64,000 nucleotides of DNA. Origin: Siphonodentalium dalli (taxonomy: Eukaryota; Mollusca; Scaphopoda; Gadilida; Siphonodentaliidae). Under the pieces are notes generated by a model that worked only from the letters and a program-made list of their open reading frames with translations, was not told the origin of the DNA and did no database searches. This document shows positions 32,966-44,010 of this stretch, in pieces (positions within the stretch are counted from its first letter, which is position 1; each line of letters begins with the position of its first letter). The DNA lies in NCBI GenBank assembly GCA_032622095.1, contig CP136061.1, positions 213,188,373 through 213,252,372 of the forward strand. Direction: 5' to 3'. The translations under genes were made by a program, and so were the position numbers.

Positions 32966-33173
32966 TTAAAATAAAAGAAAACATAAATAATAATTAGAAG
33001 TAGAATAGCATTGGTGTCTTCGAATCCATGCCTGATCGACAGTGCAAGTGTCTTTTGTGTGGCAGCAACTTTTGATATGACAAAAATAGCGATTACACTC
33101 AGGTGGTTGAATGCAATATTGACACTTTTTCTTCTCTGAACTGATTTTATCCTCTGGACTAGCTGAAGTTGAT
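32966..33173 (-). pseudogene. Cysteine-rich open fragment, unidentified
   Basis: A minus-strand frame of about 68 codons reads from the C-run side (33173) to a stop at 32968-32966. It contains KKKCQYCIQPPECNRYFC, then HIKSCCHTKDTC: a C-x2-C-x5-C-x4-C-x4-CC-x5-C pattern followed by WIRRH. Such spacing could be a zinc-binding tail; the C-terminal finger of piggyBac-type transposases is one loose analogy, but the match is not good enough to assign. There is no usable start codon, and the frame abuts a 16-base homopolymer. It may be a transposase end or a chance frame. Confidence 0.3.
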
Positions 33174-33189
33174 GGGGGGGGGGGGGGGG
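33174..33189 (+). repeat. 16-base G homopolymer
   Basis: Uninterrupted G run. Similar runs occur at 12781-12807, 13805-13818, 20131-20163, 22603-22615, 48610-48621 and 49970-49991, several of them inside the CAGRGACGTGGC element family. Confidence 0.8.
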
Positions 33190-33645
33190 TAAACTATTAC
33201 TATTAATTGTTAGTTGTGAGAAAATGATGCAAATTTATATTTCAGGTTCTGACATTTCACGTGGTAAGGATTGAGGCCCATTTCAGAGGCAGGAGGGGAT
33301 GTGTGGCATAACTTCTAAAATAACAAAATGAAAATCAGCCAACACCAGCTTCACCAGCTCCAATGAAGATTTTTCTCAGTTTCTATATAAGACTGTGACA
33401 TTGGTCAAGACAGATAAATGGTTGCAAAGACACAGTTAAAGAAAAAAATGAGAACAAAACTTTCTCAAGAGAAGACACCACCTAAGGCTGTGTAAAAGAC
33501 AAAGTTATGATTCATCCTTCTCCTATACCCCACTTCAATGCAAAGGATTTGCAAAGTTTGGTGCGAGATATAGAAATTAGTTCTGTCGGTCTTGTGCATA
33601 TGTCTGTTAGGAAATATTTTGCTCTATTTTGTTTAGGTGCAATTT

Positions 33646-34614
33646 TTAGCTCAACTTGCCAAAGTAAAATGTAAGCTATTGCCATGGGATGGCGTTTGTC
33701 TGAGCGTGTATCCGTCCATCTGTCAACAATTTCCCTACAGGTCACAGCTCTCATCCGATCATCACCAACTTCATAAGGATCTTTGGAGTGACCTCTACAT
33801 GGGAGCCATGAATGTTTCCCGAAATTCGTTTAAAACAGCCATTTTGGATTTCAAATTTGAATTCATCGGCACACCTTTTAGTCGGTATTTATTGGAAAAA
33901 TGTTTTGAAAATTTACAGCCATGTTTAGGGTCACCTCTGGGTGGTGGCTATCAAAATTGAATGAATTTTTATGAAAAACATAGCTGCTGGCAGCCATCTT
34001 AGATTTTACTCTTTGCATGACTAAATTCTTTGGTGCCCTACAGTAGGCTAGAGATCACATCCATAATCCATTCGTCACCAAAATTCATATGAACCACTAG
34101 ATAAAGAGTCATTAAATTTAGTTGAAAAACATGGCCACCAGTGGCCATTTTGGATTTTATTCTTTGCATAATCCTTCGCCATTTCCTACAGGCCACATCC
34201 CTCATTGTCACTAGATGGGAGCCATCAAATTTTTTTTAAACAAACATACGGCCATCTTGGATTTCACAAATTAATTCATCGGCACACCCTGCAGCGGACG
34301 TTTATTGGAGAAATGTTCAAAAAATTTACAGGCATTTCACGATCACTTCTGGATGGCAGCTCTTGAATTTGAACAATATTCAAAGAACTGCCGGCAGCCA
34401 TCTTGGATTTTACTCTTTGCATCACTAAATACATTGTCATGCCCTTGACTGACAACATTATTTTTTTTCTCATTGATCCAGATTGATCCCAAACTTCATA
34501 AGGTGCTTCGGGTTGACCTCTGGTGAACGCTACTTAAAAATAACAACTTTCCGCATTCCTTATATCTCCATTGGCTGTAATGTATGAATTATCACCTCTC
34601 CAGGTTGAGCTACA
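33646..34614 (+). repeat. 'TTTTTAGCTCAACTTG' element with ~420-bp internal repeat
   Basis: Starts TTTTTAGCTCAACTTG, with a GAGCTATTGCCATGGGATGG-type block and GTCAACAATTTCC. It ends near CCAGGTTGAGCT at 34603-34614, the inverse of the start. Between them, a unit with GCCATTTTGGATTTC, TTCATCGGCACACC, TTTATTGGA, CAGCCATCTTGGATTTTACT and CTTTGCAT occurs twice (33830 and 34250). Confidence 0.7.
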
Positions 34615-36289
34615 GTGTCATTGACACTTTCATTATTAAAGATACATAATACGATTCAATGGTCCCCATATCATCCAGTAAAACAACAATGGAATTTCAC
34701 AAAAAGCTGATTTGGTTATCCAAATTAGTATATCCCCATTTGCGTAGGTCCCATAAATGGGCGAAAAAAAAAAATTTGAAGGGAGGAATGGGTGTATGTA
34801 TATCTCAATTGAGACATATTTTAAACGAAAATTGATACAATAATCGATAAAAGTGGCTTGTTCTATCAAAAATATGTGCCAAGGTTGATAAACATTTGCT
34901 GTGTATACCTTACTTGTATTTAAATTTGTGCAGCACTATTGTTTTGCTCAGTTTTAAATGGGCGAATTTAAAATGGACACAAATATTTTTTGTAAATATC
35001 TTGGATCTGATGACAGTTTAAGTGGATTAATCATTCCCGAAGATACATGTATATCTTAAACACCATCAAGACAGATTTACATAGTGTAAAACATAACTGC
35101 GTCATCAATTTGTTGTGAAGATGTGTGTTTATATGCTCGAAATAATTATTCGGACACGGAAATAGTTATAGACATCATTGAAATGAACTAGAAAGAAGTA
35201 AAACCACAACCGTGTATATGCTACTTGTCTGCAGGTTGTGTTGACATAACTAATTCAGGCTATTTGGTCAGGGAAGGTGTCACTCCATGGTTGTAGGTCG
35301 TGCTTTCGCGAACCATCAGTCTGGATCATGTGTACTTCTTAACAATCACATGTATTTGAACATCATCAATGTTACCATGTTTTGTCACTTCACATATGGG
35401 TAATTGTGTTGATGTTGGTTGCTTGTATGAAACTATTGGCATACATGCAGACCTATATTTGTCCATTCAGTCTAACATTGAGTAATGTGTGTAATACATC
35501 AACATAGCCATTTTGTCTGCCATGTGGTTTGATGTAAACTCAGGATTCCTTCTAGTTTCTGCTCAGTTTTAAATTTGCACATCGATGGGTGTGCAAAAAT
35601 TAGTACTGCACGAAAATTAAATACGAGTAAGGTAGGCATATATTTCACTGTATGCCCATAGCGAATGTTTATCATCATATTGGTCTGCACCAGTGACATC
35701 GGAGGATATTATTGATAGAACAAGCCACTATTATCATGTCGTTATTCATTTTAAATCAGTCTCAATTGACTGTTCCCCTTGAAATCTCTCTTTTTCGCCA
35801 TTTTAGGGCACCTCTGCAAATGGGGACCTATTGCAAATAGTCACAATGTATGGTAGTGTTATTAGGTGTTAATATTGATATGATATTGTCACTTGCCATA
35901 GTATATATAAGTTTTATCATGCCTCGACTTGTAACTTCACATTGTAACTTCACAATCTTTGGAAACTCTGTCTCTTTGATGCTGTAATATATAAGCAATG
36001 GGGCACAAATTCCCAAAATTATGAAACTATGAAGAACTTTAGGATATCGGACGTTTTCCTAAAACCAATTCAAACTTCTCAAAATAAAATTTATATTTTG
36101 CTTACAAACAAGACAAATGTTAAAACATTGACAATGGGCAATTCGCAGTAAGAACATATTATATTATTTGATTACTGATGTGGAAGCTATAATTATTTCA
36201 AGCTGCGTGATACATACTGTTCATGCATCATTTTCATATGTGTAAACATATTTTATTTAAAAAAAGTGGGGTATACTGTTTTGCACCTG
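34615..36289. other. No gene recognised
   Basis: Unique-looking AT-rich sequence. Minus-strand frames at 34636-34869, 35499-35699 and 35828-36016 are short and unrecognised. Confidence 0.45.
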
Positions 36290-36529
36290 TCTAGCCGTCC
36301 GTCAGACGTGCGTACGTACGTCTGATGTCTTTTCATATCATAACTTGAACAGTAGCTTGGATCTCAATGAAATTTGGTAGGACATTAAATTGAGGGCTCC
36401 TTTCGTCTTTTATAGTACGCATCACAAAAACAAAATCTCCAATGTCATTTTTCCCCTCATAGTTCAAATGCATCGCCCGTGGCATCACGTGACCAGAACA
36501 TTGAAATCGATTGATAATTCACAGCTGAT
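36290..36529. repeat. Dispersed-repeat-like leader with an ACGTACGT palindrome
   Basis: GTCCGTCAGACGTGCGTACG and the inverse CGTACGTCTGA form a local palindrome (36297-36325). CATAACTTGAACAGTAGCTTGGATCTCAATGAAATTTGGTA follows, a layout similar to the GTCCGT-microsatellite repeats elsewhere in the window. Confidence 0.45.
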
Positions 36530-37105
36530 ACTCTAGACCAAGTCTTCTCGGTCCACAACATCGGATATCGGTTGGGATGATGCTGTTTTAGGACTAAGTC
36601 CCCTCCTGTTACTCTTCTATAATGGACTTTCTTTCAAAATATGTACTATATTTACATGTGAAGCCCAGACATTCACATGAACCCCTGAATGTGATAAATA
36701 ATCTGACAGAATAATCTTGATAGAAAAGGTAAAGTGATGATATGATCGTTTCATGTATTGTTTAAATACATTTTCTGATAGCGAGACAAATCAAAATTCT
36801 CTGGAAAACAAAGCTTTGTTTACTTATCAATTTTGTTGCTCTGACATTTAATGGACCTCTGATATAATTATGCATGTTTGATACTTTTGTATCATCATGC
36901 TTGGGAAAGGCTGCCATCTATGTTCATATACACAAAGCATCCATTTGACCTCATCTGAAGACATATAAGCAAGATAACTCCCACACACAATTATGGATGT
37001 AAAGTTTGTTGTAGAAGAGTAATGGGAGGGGACTCTTCCAAAACAGCATCAACCCAACAGATGACCCAAGCTGTTGTGGACTGAGAAGACTTGGTCTAGT
37101 GAAAC
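36530..37105. repeat. Foldback: ~85-bp arms, ~400-bp loop
   Basis: TAGACCAAGTCTTCTCGGTC near 36532 is mirrored by GACTGAGAAGACTTGGTCTA near 37080-37100. The inner arms GATGCTGTTTTAGGA / TCCAAAACAGCATC and CCCCTCCTGTTACTCTTCTA / TAGAAGAGTAATGGGAGGGG extend the pairing to 36617 and 37014. Confidence 0.75.
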
Positions 37106-37187
37106 TCAAGCTATTATTGGACCGATTTGGTTCTGTGTGGGTTAAAAATACTCAGCAGATTTTATGAAAATAAATACTTTCAGCTTT

Positions 37188-37755
37188 TTAGCTCACCTGA
37201 AACGAAGTTTCCGGTGGAGCTATAATCATCAATCCTTGTCCGTCCGTCCATCAAGAATCATCTTCTCCTCCAGAACCGTAATGGGTTCATATTTGGTGTG
37301 GATGTTCCCTATGTGAATCACATTCAGGTTTGTTCAAATGAGGTCACCCGTTCAAATAGTTGCGAAGCTAGGACCATAACTCTTTTCCACCATAGTAATT
37401 TTTAAAATGACTACTTCTCAAATTTCATTGGGGCGAATGGGTTCATATTTGGTACAATTGGTCCTTGGGGGGACTGTGATTCAGATTAGTTCAAATGAGG
37501 TCACTGGGTCAAATGTTGACGGAGCCAGTGACATAACTCAAAAAACAAAACAAATTTTAATTCAGTTTTTTTGGAATTTTCACCTTGCTCAATTTAACAA
37601 ACAGAATTTTTTTTTAAACATGTTATAAAATTTGAAAATGGTGACACCATTATAACATCTGCAGAGTTATGAAACTTTAATCTTTAATGAAATTATATTC
37701 GGTATGGATGGGCCTTGGGTGACCGGGTTCAGATTTGTTCAAATAGGGTCATTTT
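37188..37755 (+). repeat. 'TTTTTAGCTCACCTG' element, including copy 2 of the 28880 repeat
   Basis: Starts TTTTTAGCTCACCTGA with a nearby inverse (GGTGGAGCT) that would form a terminal hairpin. GTCCGTCCGTCCATC and units with GGGTTCATATTTGG and CAGGTTTGTTCAAATGAGGT follow. Positions 37405-37690 match 28950-29240 closely. This terminal motif is, to my recollection, common in mollusc genomic repeats. Confidence 0.7.
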
Positions 37756-38390
37756 TAGCTCAACTTACTTTGTAAGTTTGAGCTATTGCCATGAGTTGGC
37801 ATCCGTCGTCTGTGTGTCTGTCAACAATTTCCTTTGGCGCGGGCTACAGGTCGTACCTTTGGTCTGATCTTTATGAAATTTGTCATGATTGTTGACATTG
37901 ACATGTAGATGGGAACGAGTCATTTTGGGGTCATTCGGCCAAAAAAAAAAAAAAATGGAATTTTAGCCCTTTTTCGACTTAGAATTCATGCATGCTGCCA
38001 CAACTCAAAAACAATTTATCTGACCGTCACCAAATCTGGTATGCGAGTTTCTTAGCCCAAAATACATCTCAAGTTTGAATATGGGTTTGATCCGATATTT
38101 TTTAATGGAGTTATGGCCCGTTGACATAGAATTCATGCATGCTTCGATAAATCAACCATTTTTCAACCTGATAGAAACCAAATTTTGTATGTGAGTTTCT
38201 CAACTCAAAATACAGATCAAGTTCGAATATGGGTTTGATCCGATATTATTTAATGGCGGGCATTATGACCCTTTGATTATTTTATTCATCTCTAAAATAT
38301 GTCAAAGATACACAGTTTGCACTGTCCAAGTAGAATCTAATAAATCAGGTTTACAATGCCATGAAGTTGTCTTCTCACGTTGAGCAACAG
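37756..38390 (+). repeat. 'TTTTTAGCTCAACTTAC' element joined to GAGTTATGGCCC units
   Basis: A perfect short hairpin, AGCTCAACTTAC-TTT-GTAAGTTTGAGCT, lies at about 37758-37785, followed by CATCCGTCGTC and GTCAACAATTTCC. From 37965 the sequence changes to the ~150-bp units of the 27880 family (CCCTTTTTCGACTTAGAATTC, CCAAATCTGGTATGCGAG). It is a chimeric or nested pair. Confidence 0.6.
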
Positions 38391-39913
38391 AGATAGTATC
38401 AAGTGACAATGACTCTCTCTTGCATTGAGTTAATGGACCTATCCGTAGGTACCGCCCCAATTTCAATTATAGCCAATGAGCCGATAGCTTAAACCCGGAA
38501 GCGACATAGGACTGCCTAGTGATATGAATTGCACCACAAGCCAGTCCCTAACTACAGTTGTAAGCTATAGGGAATTTACGAACACGGGAGCAAAATATGT
38601 CTTAAAAAGCTACAATGGTGTTGATATGTGCATGTGGAACATGTCCGATTGACGAACGATATTTATACATGTTTTAGTTCGGTTTCCTATATAAAAAAAA
38701 GTAACTATGACATCTCTTTAGGCTGGATTAAACAATGCCACCGACCACACTCGGATCCTAGTGTTATTTAAATTTCAATATTTATATATAACAGATTTCA
38801 GACTAAAACGTGGAAATAGTAGTCCCGATCGGTGATGCGTTATGAATATTAATTGTGCCGCGAGTATGTGTTTTATGTGAAGTGTTTTTCGTTATAAATG
38901 TATACATTTGTTGCTGTTATAACATCGTGGTAATATTGAGTTCGACTGTCTGCTATTCGCACTAACCTGTAGGAGCTCGTGCGAACGTCGAACATCCTCC
39001 GACAATGTACGTGTAAATGAGAATCAACAGATGTTTTCCAAGAGAATTACACGAAATTTCACACATTGCACGTGCTTCACAGTGTATACACGCAACCTTC
39101 ACCGAACAAGTTCACTTTGTGCCATTTGTTGCCTCGACATGGCAACATGCAACAGACTCCATGATAGTCGGCATTTTCTTTAATGTACATTATTTACGGG
39201 AAAATAGGATGTGCAATTTTAAAAGGCCATTATTTGATAATCCTTTACATCCGGCCTGATGGCACCAGGGTTCATTCAGGACGCTCGTGTATGGTAATCT
39301 GATATCGTTATATTTATTTCGACAAAAGAGGGATTATAGATTAATTACCACATGTACACCTACGTTTGGTTTATTGCATCAAGGTGTGAACCATTAGCAT
39401 AGCTTCGATAGTAAATTTGCTATTTGATATTGAAGTTTCATAATGGCTTCATTTACACCGTTTGATTCAACGTATGCCTAAACATCTATCTTTGTTGTTT
39501 ATCGGAAGTGACCTAACAATCACACCTGTTTTTTTTTTTTAAACTGGTTCTATTTTTGTTTATATCTAATGACAGTCACTTTTTCATGTTGCATATATAC
39601 ACACAAAGGTATCTTGAAAATCGTGATATTCAGAAGGGACCTATATTATGGTGTTACATGGCGTTTAACAACACAGTCCTTTCTCATCGGAAGCTATTTT
39701 AGCACTGAAGAGATAGCGGAATTGAGATGGCTTGTGGTGCGTAGTAACAGTAACCATGCAGTCTACAGGTGGGCGGGACGTACGGATAGGTCCATTAACT
39801 GCTAGCAGATGTGTTGGCCATATGATGAGATATCATAGATGGAATGTTTATGCTTTTATATTTTATATGCATGGTTATTTAAATTTCATCTTAACCCTTT
39901 ACCCAGCAGAACG
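38391..39913. other. No gene recognised
   Basis: Unique-looking sequence. Frames at 39017-39259 and 39569-40019 have no recognisable domain. Confidence 0.45.
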
Positions 39914-40179
39914 GCCCTGTGCCAATGCATTCTCTTATATATGCGAATCGACAGAATGCATTGGCTTAACACATATTAAAAATGATAAAATTGTCAAAGA
40001 ATGTAGAAAAATATTATAAAAAATGTTATAAAATGTAAGAAAAAATTAAAAAATTGTTAAAGAATGTAAGAAAAAATGGTAAAAAAAGAGATTTTTTTTA
40101 GGCCAATGCATTCTCTTATATATATGCGAGGCGACCTATGGTCAACTCGCATATATAAGAGAATGCATTGGCACAGGGC
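39914..40179. repeat. Miniature element with perfect 32-bp terminal inverted repeats
   Basis: Positions 39914-39945 and 40148-40179 are exact inverse copies over 32 bp (starting GCCCTGTGCCAATGCATTCT). Additional internal copies of CCAATGCATTCTCTTATATA occur at 40102 and, inverted, at 39951-39963. The right 78 bp alone form a strong hairpin. The centre (39964-40080) is A-rich with repeated AAAGAATGTAAGAAAAAAT. No target duplication is evident. Confidence 0.8.
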
Positions 40180-40620
40180 ATAACTGTAACCCATCACAAT
40201 GTGGTCAATGAACCGGTTCCAATGATATCCATATTTGTATGGTTTTATTGAGACGGACCGAAGATATTTTACGATGTTGAAGCTTTATTTGGGCGTTTTT
40301 GGCCGGTTTGTTGGTTAAAGGCATAATCTGGTTTTATGGTTTAATAGCATTACTATTGGAGGTTAATAATGTGATTGTGTTTAGTAGATTTGTTGGTTGC
40401 ATGGGAAGACAACTTGAGAGCTCTGTATCAGTCTATGAGAACAAAATAATTATTAAAAACACTTTTAGAACTGTATGTCTAGTTTGTTTTATTTATATAT
40501 TAATGGAAAGCTTTTTCGACATTGATTTCAATTGATTACAAATGTGAATAGAAATATTAAAGAGGCACAACAGGTTTGAACTTTGATACATTTTTCTTGT
40601 ACTCTGCATGAGATAAAACT
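40180..40620. other. No gene recognised
   Basis: Spacer. A 78-codon frame at 40299-40535 has some hydrophobic stretches but no recognisable domain. Confidence 0.4.
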
Positions 40621-41010
40621 TTTTATGTGTACCTATACCATAGTATGGTACACATAGTGTCAATGTCCGGATTGACAACTCGTCGTTCATCCATCCATCT
40701 GTACATCCATCTGTCTGTCCGTCCGTAGACACTTTAGGCATAATGCGATAACTCTAACATTTTCTATTTGATCGGAACCAAATTTTTTATACAGGTTTCT
40801 CAGCCCAAAATACAGTTCTAGTTCGAATATGGGTTTGAATAGAGTTTTTTTTTTTTTACAGTTTTGGCTGGTTATGGCCCTTTTTTACTTATAATTTACA
40901 CATGCTGCCATAACTCAAAAACAATTTCATCTGATTGACACCAAATTTGGAATGTGAGATTATCAAGTTCGAATTTGGGTTTGATCCGATTTATTTTAAA
41001 GGAGTTATGA
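40621..41010 (+). repeat. 'ACCATAGTATGGT' palindrome element, copy 2
   Basis: TATGTGTACC and GGTACACATA pair around ACCATAGTATGG. The GTCCGGATTGACAACTCGTC block, a CCATC/CTGTC microsatellite, GTAGACACTTTAGGCATAAT and two tandem units ending in GAGTTATGACCC follow. This is the same order as 27880-28600. Confidence 0.8.
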
Positions 41011-41709
41011 CCCCTTTTTTTTTGTTAAAAATTTTAATTTAAATTTTTTTTTTAGATTGAATATCCTTGCTCAATTTAACACGCAAAAAATATTAAAAAA
41101 CTTTTATATTAAATACCGGTAATAAAAAAAATATTTAATTAAAAAAAAAAAATTCATTGACACTAATTTGTTTTAGTTGTATACCATTAATTAGGTGTGA
41201 TGTCCTTTTTTGAAGATATGAAGATTTTATTGCAATAGTTGCATGTAATATAATGATAGCAATAAATTGCCATGTGAACATCCAATATCCAGAGTATATG
41301 AGAGTACCTTTAATAGATGTCATTCCAAGCGAAATCTGTTATTAATTGAGTGGTGACATATGTTACAAAGCTCTAGGGGGTGGTTGTATGCAGGTAAAGA
41401 CAAACAACCTGCTGGCTGGATAATTGTTTATCCTATCTGTCAAATTTATTAATGGCTAAACCATTGGATCTCACAGTGAGAGGTCATTGTGTGAATAGGG
41501 ACAGAGTTATGAGATTTAAATCAACTCCTCCCCCACCCCAAATACTTTAACCCCTTCTTAAGACAAATTATTTGAGCTTTTGTTTTTAAGTTTAAGTACT
41601 GATATATGTATTACTGTAATCATATCTTAGACCAATTATCAGTTATAGCTAATCGCTATTGCTAAGGTATGGGTTAAACATCTGTCGATCGTGATTGGCC
41701 TCTCGTTAG
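41011..41709. other. No gene recognised; poly-T and poly-A tracts
   Basis: Homopolymer-rich to 41155, then spacer without recognisable content. Confidence 0.5.
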
Positions 41710-41809
41710 GAAATGAGGTCCCCAGAGAGTGAATACGTTGTGCTATTCCACCTTGGGGAATAGTGTCATTAAATTCACCTTTTGTGGACCTCATTCTGCA
41801 GAGGTCAGA
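41710..41809. repeat. Palindromic 'AATGAGGTCCCCAGAG' hairpin element, copy 3
   Basis: AAATGAGGTCCCCAGAGAGT at the left is mirrored by TTTTGTGGACCTCATTCTGC at the right, with the CAGAGGTCAGACAC tail as in the other copies. It is more diverged than copy 2. Confidence 0.7.
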
Positions 41810-42019
41810 CACTCTAAATACAGACTTGGCTGTCCCAATATTATTTTGTTAACCACCACTCATCCAGGTGAAATCATACCCTATTGGATAGTGGGGATAT
41901 ATTTATATTACTAGATGAAGGGATCTCATAGATGGGGATTCACATTTGTTCTAATAGGGGCAGAGATAAGAGATTTAACTCTCCTCTATCCTGTTTGGTA
42001 CTGGTATAATAATATTGAT

Positions 42020-42523
42020 TTCTAGGAAGCCTGGGTGGGGGCAATGTTGGAGGCAACGGGGAAGGAGTGTAGAGCGGTGGAGTTTTGACCCCCTATTTGA
42101 TCAAAATTTAAACAGTTGAAAATTTCATGCCTGGTATAACATTAGTTGTAGATTAGATGTTCACATAAAAAATAGGTTAGAATTGTTCTCATAGTTTGGT
42201 TTGTTTTTCCCTCATGTATGTTTTTAAACCAACAGTCCATATGTTCCTACTTCAGGTTAAACTGTTGGACCAAATTGGCCACAAATTTTAACTTTATTTG
42301 GTTTGTTATTTTCAAACGTTTGAGAGCTTGAAGTACTGGTACCAGTTGTAAAATTCAATCTAAGAGGGATGTGCAAAAGGATTTTTGTGAACTTAGTACT
42401 GTGGTATGGTTGTTTTCTTTAAAAGGTAAGAGATTGGAGATTTGTCAGTGGTGTGCAATTAGAAATTTCATTTGACGAGCCTTGCTCATCTGAGAATCTC
42501 CAGCTATGTCCCTGTTTAGAACT
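42020..42523 (+). mobile_element. Remnant of the CAGRGACGTGGC hAT-like family, longer copy
   Basis: Carries the interior order of the intact copy at 12764: TTGACCCC, TTTGATCAAAATTTAAACAG, GAAAATTTCATGCCTGG, ACATTAGTTG, AAATAGGTTAGAATTGTTCT, then a right end CTCCAGCTATGTCCCTG at about 42523. The left terminus is eroded. Confidence 0.65.
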
Positions 42524-42640
42524 ACTTGTCTTAAGTGATATTGTCACGTGCTGACCCTTGTAGTCTTCAGAGTCTCAGTCTTTAAAGTCTTTAAAGTCTG
42601 GTGAGCGACCCACAGTCATTGACTGTCTTGTTTATGGGAA
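42524..42640 (+). repeat. 'GTGAGCGACCCACAGTCATT' repeat, copy 2
   Basis: Direct match to 30958-31080, immediately downstream of the same transposon end in both places. Confidence 0.7.
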
Positions 42641-42666
42641 TAAACAATAAAATAGCTATATAAATA

Positions 42667-42826
42667 AAGAAATGAATGCAGTGGGTTTATGCGTGTGTGT
42701 TATTGAGAGATACTGCACATAGGTTGTTGTGACACATTTAGTGTCAATCGCTTTACACAATGTCCCCAAACGACCACAGCGCCGTGTATCCCAATAACAC
42801 ACGCACACCCACTACATTCATTTCTT
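42667..42826. repeat. Palindromic hairpin element (~160 bp)
   Basis: AGAAATGAATGCAGTGGGT and GCGTGTGTGTTATTGAGAG at the left are mirrored by CAATAACACACGCACACCCA and CTACATTCATTTCTT at the right, around a loop of about 70 bp. Confidence 0.75.
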
Positions 42827-42829
42827 AAA

Positions 42830-44010
42830 TACAATATTTTGTGCAACTCTCATTTTATCTTTGAAGCTCCATACTTTAATATATACATGTATGTACTACT
42901 ATAGAGCACATATTAGATATTGTTGTTATGGACTTTTCCCGAAATTGAATAAATAGTTTGACAGTATTTCTCTTTCTCTCTCTCTCCATTGTCCTGGATA
43001 TATGGCCTCTGAAAACAAGTTGAGGAGAAGACCTTCCAACATTTCATGGATGCATGAGATGAAAATAATATTGCCTCTATCGATGAGATGAAACGACATT
43101 TTTATATCTTATCCTTTTAAGATATACCAACATGTATAACCAGTGTTATAAATGAAATAACCATTGCAAGATGTTTATCAATTACAGATACAGTGCATGC
43201 GGTTCTGCATTACATTCAGTCAATAATGAATATATTTACAGGCATGTGGGCAATTGCATCTTTCAATAAGTCATTTCTAAAGTGTTTCCATTTGTATTAT
43301 CCCCCAGCTGTGTCACTAAATTACCCGCTTTTATAGAGCCTATAGACAAGAATTCTACTGTCAATATTTGGAGATATTTCATCCCAATATCTATAAATTC
43401 AAATCAATGTTAGTCAGCAATCTTGAAGCAGTGAAGAAACCACACCTGATGTTACCCACAGATTACAATATTTTAGTCGCGCACTTCCATTTCAAATCAA
43501 AGTGGTTTGTTCAAAAAGATTCCCTACAGTATCTCCTCTGATGGGCCAACAGAAGCTTGAAGTTTGCAAAGAATCTTTCCATTTTTTAAACAGTTTAGTT
43601 TAAATATTCATCTGATGCCCTGTAGTACTTGTGGAGTTTCAATGTATTGAAGGAACAATAATTTAGATATGTGCCTTGAATGGCAAGCGTTTGTATCAAT
43701 TGTGTGTTGAAAGACAAGCCTGTGTTAGGATCTCCAATAATTGGATAGATGTCTGCTTACAGTAATATATTTGAAGCTTTGAAGTACATTTATGACAAAT
43801 TTGTGGGATACCTTTACTAAATGGTAGATCAATGATGCACTTCACAATAAGGTGATATGGAGGTGATTTTAAAATATGAAAATGGAGCCATCAGACAGTG
43901 ATCAAGTACCTGCTTGGTGAGGAAACTTGCACTAGAGGAGGGGTGCTGTCAGCGCGGGAACTAATCATTCCACCATACAAAAAATAAGTCCATCATATCT
44001 CTATCAATTA
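42830..44010. other. No gene recognised
   Basis: Unique-looking sequence with no open frame over 60 codons. A CT microsatellite lies at about 42967-42987. Confidence 0.5.
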
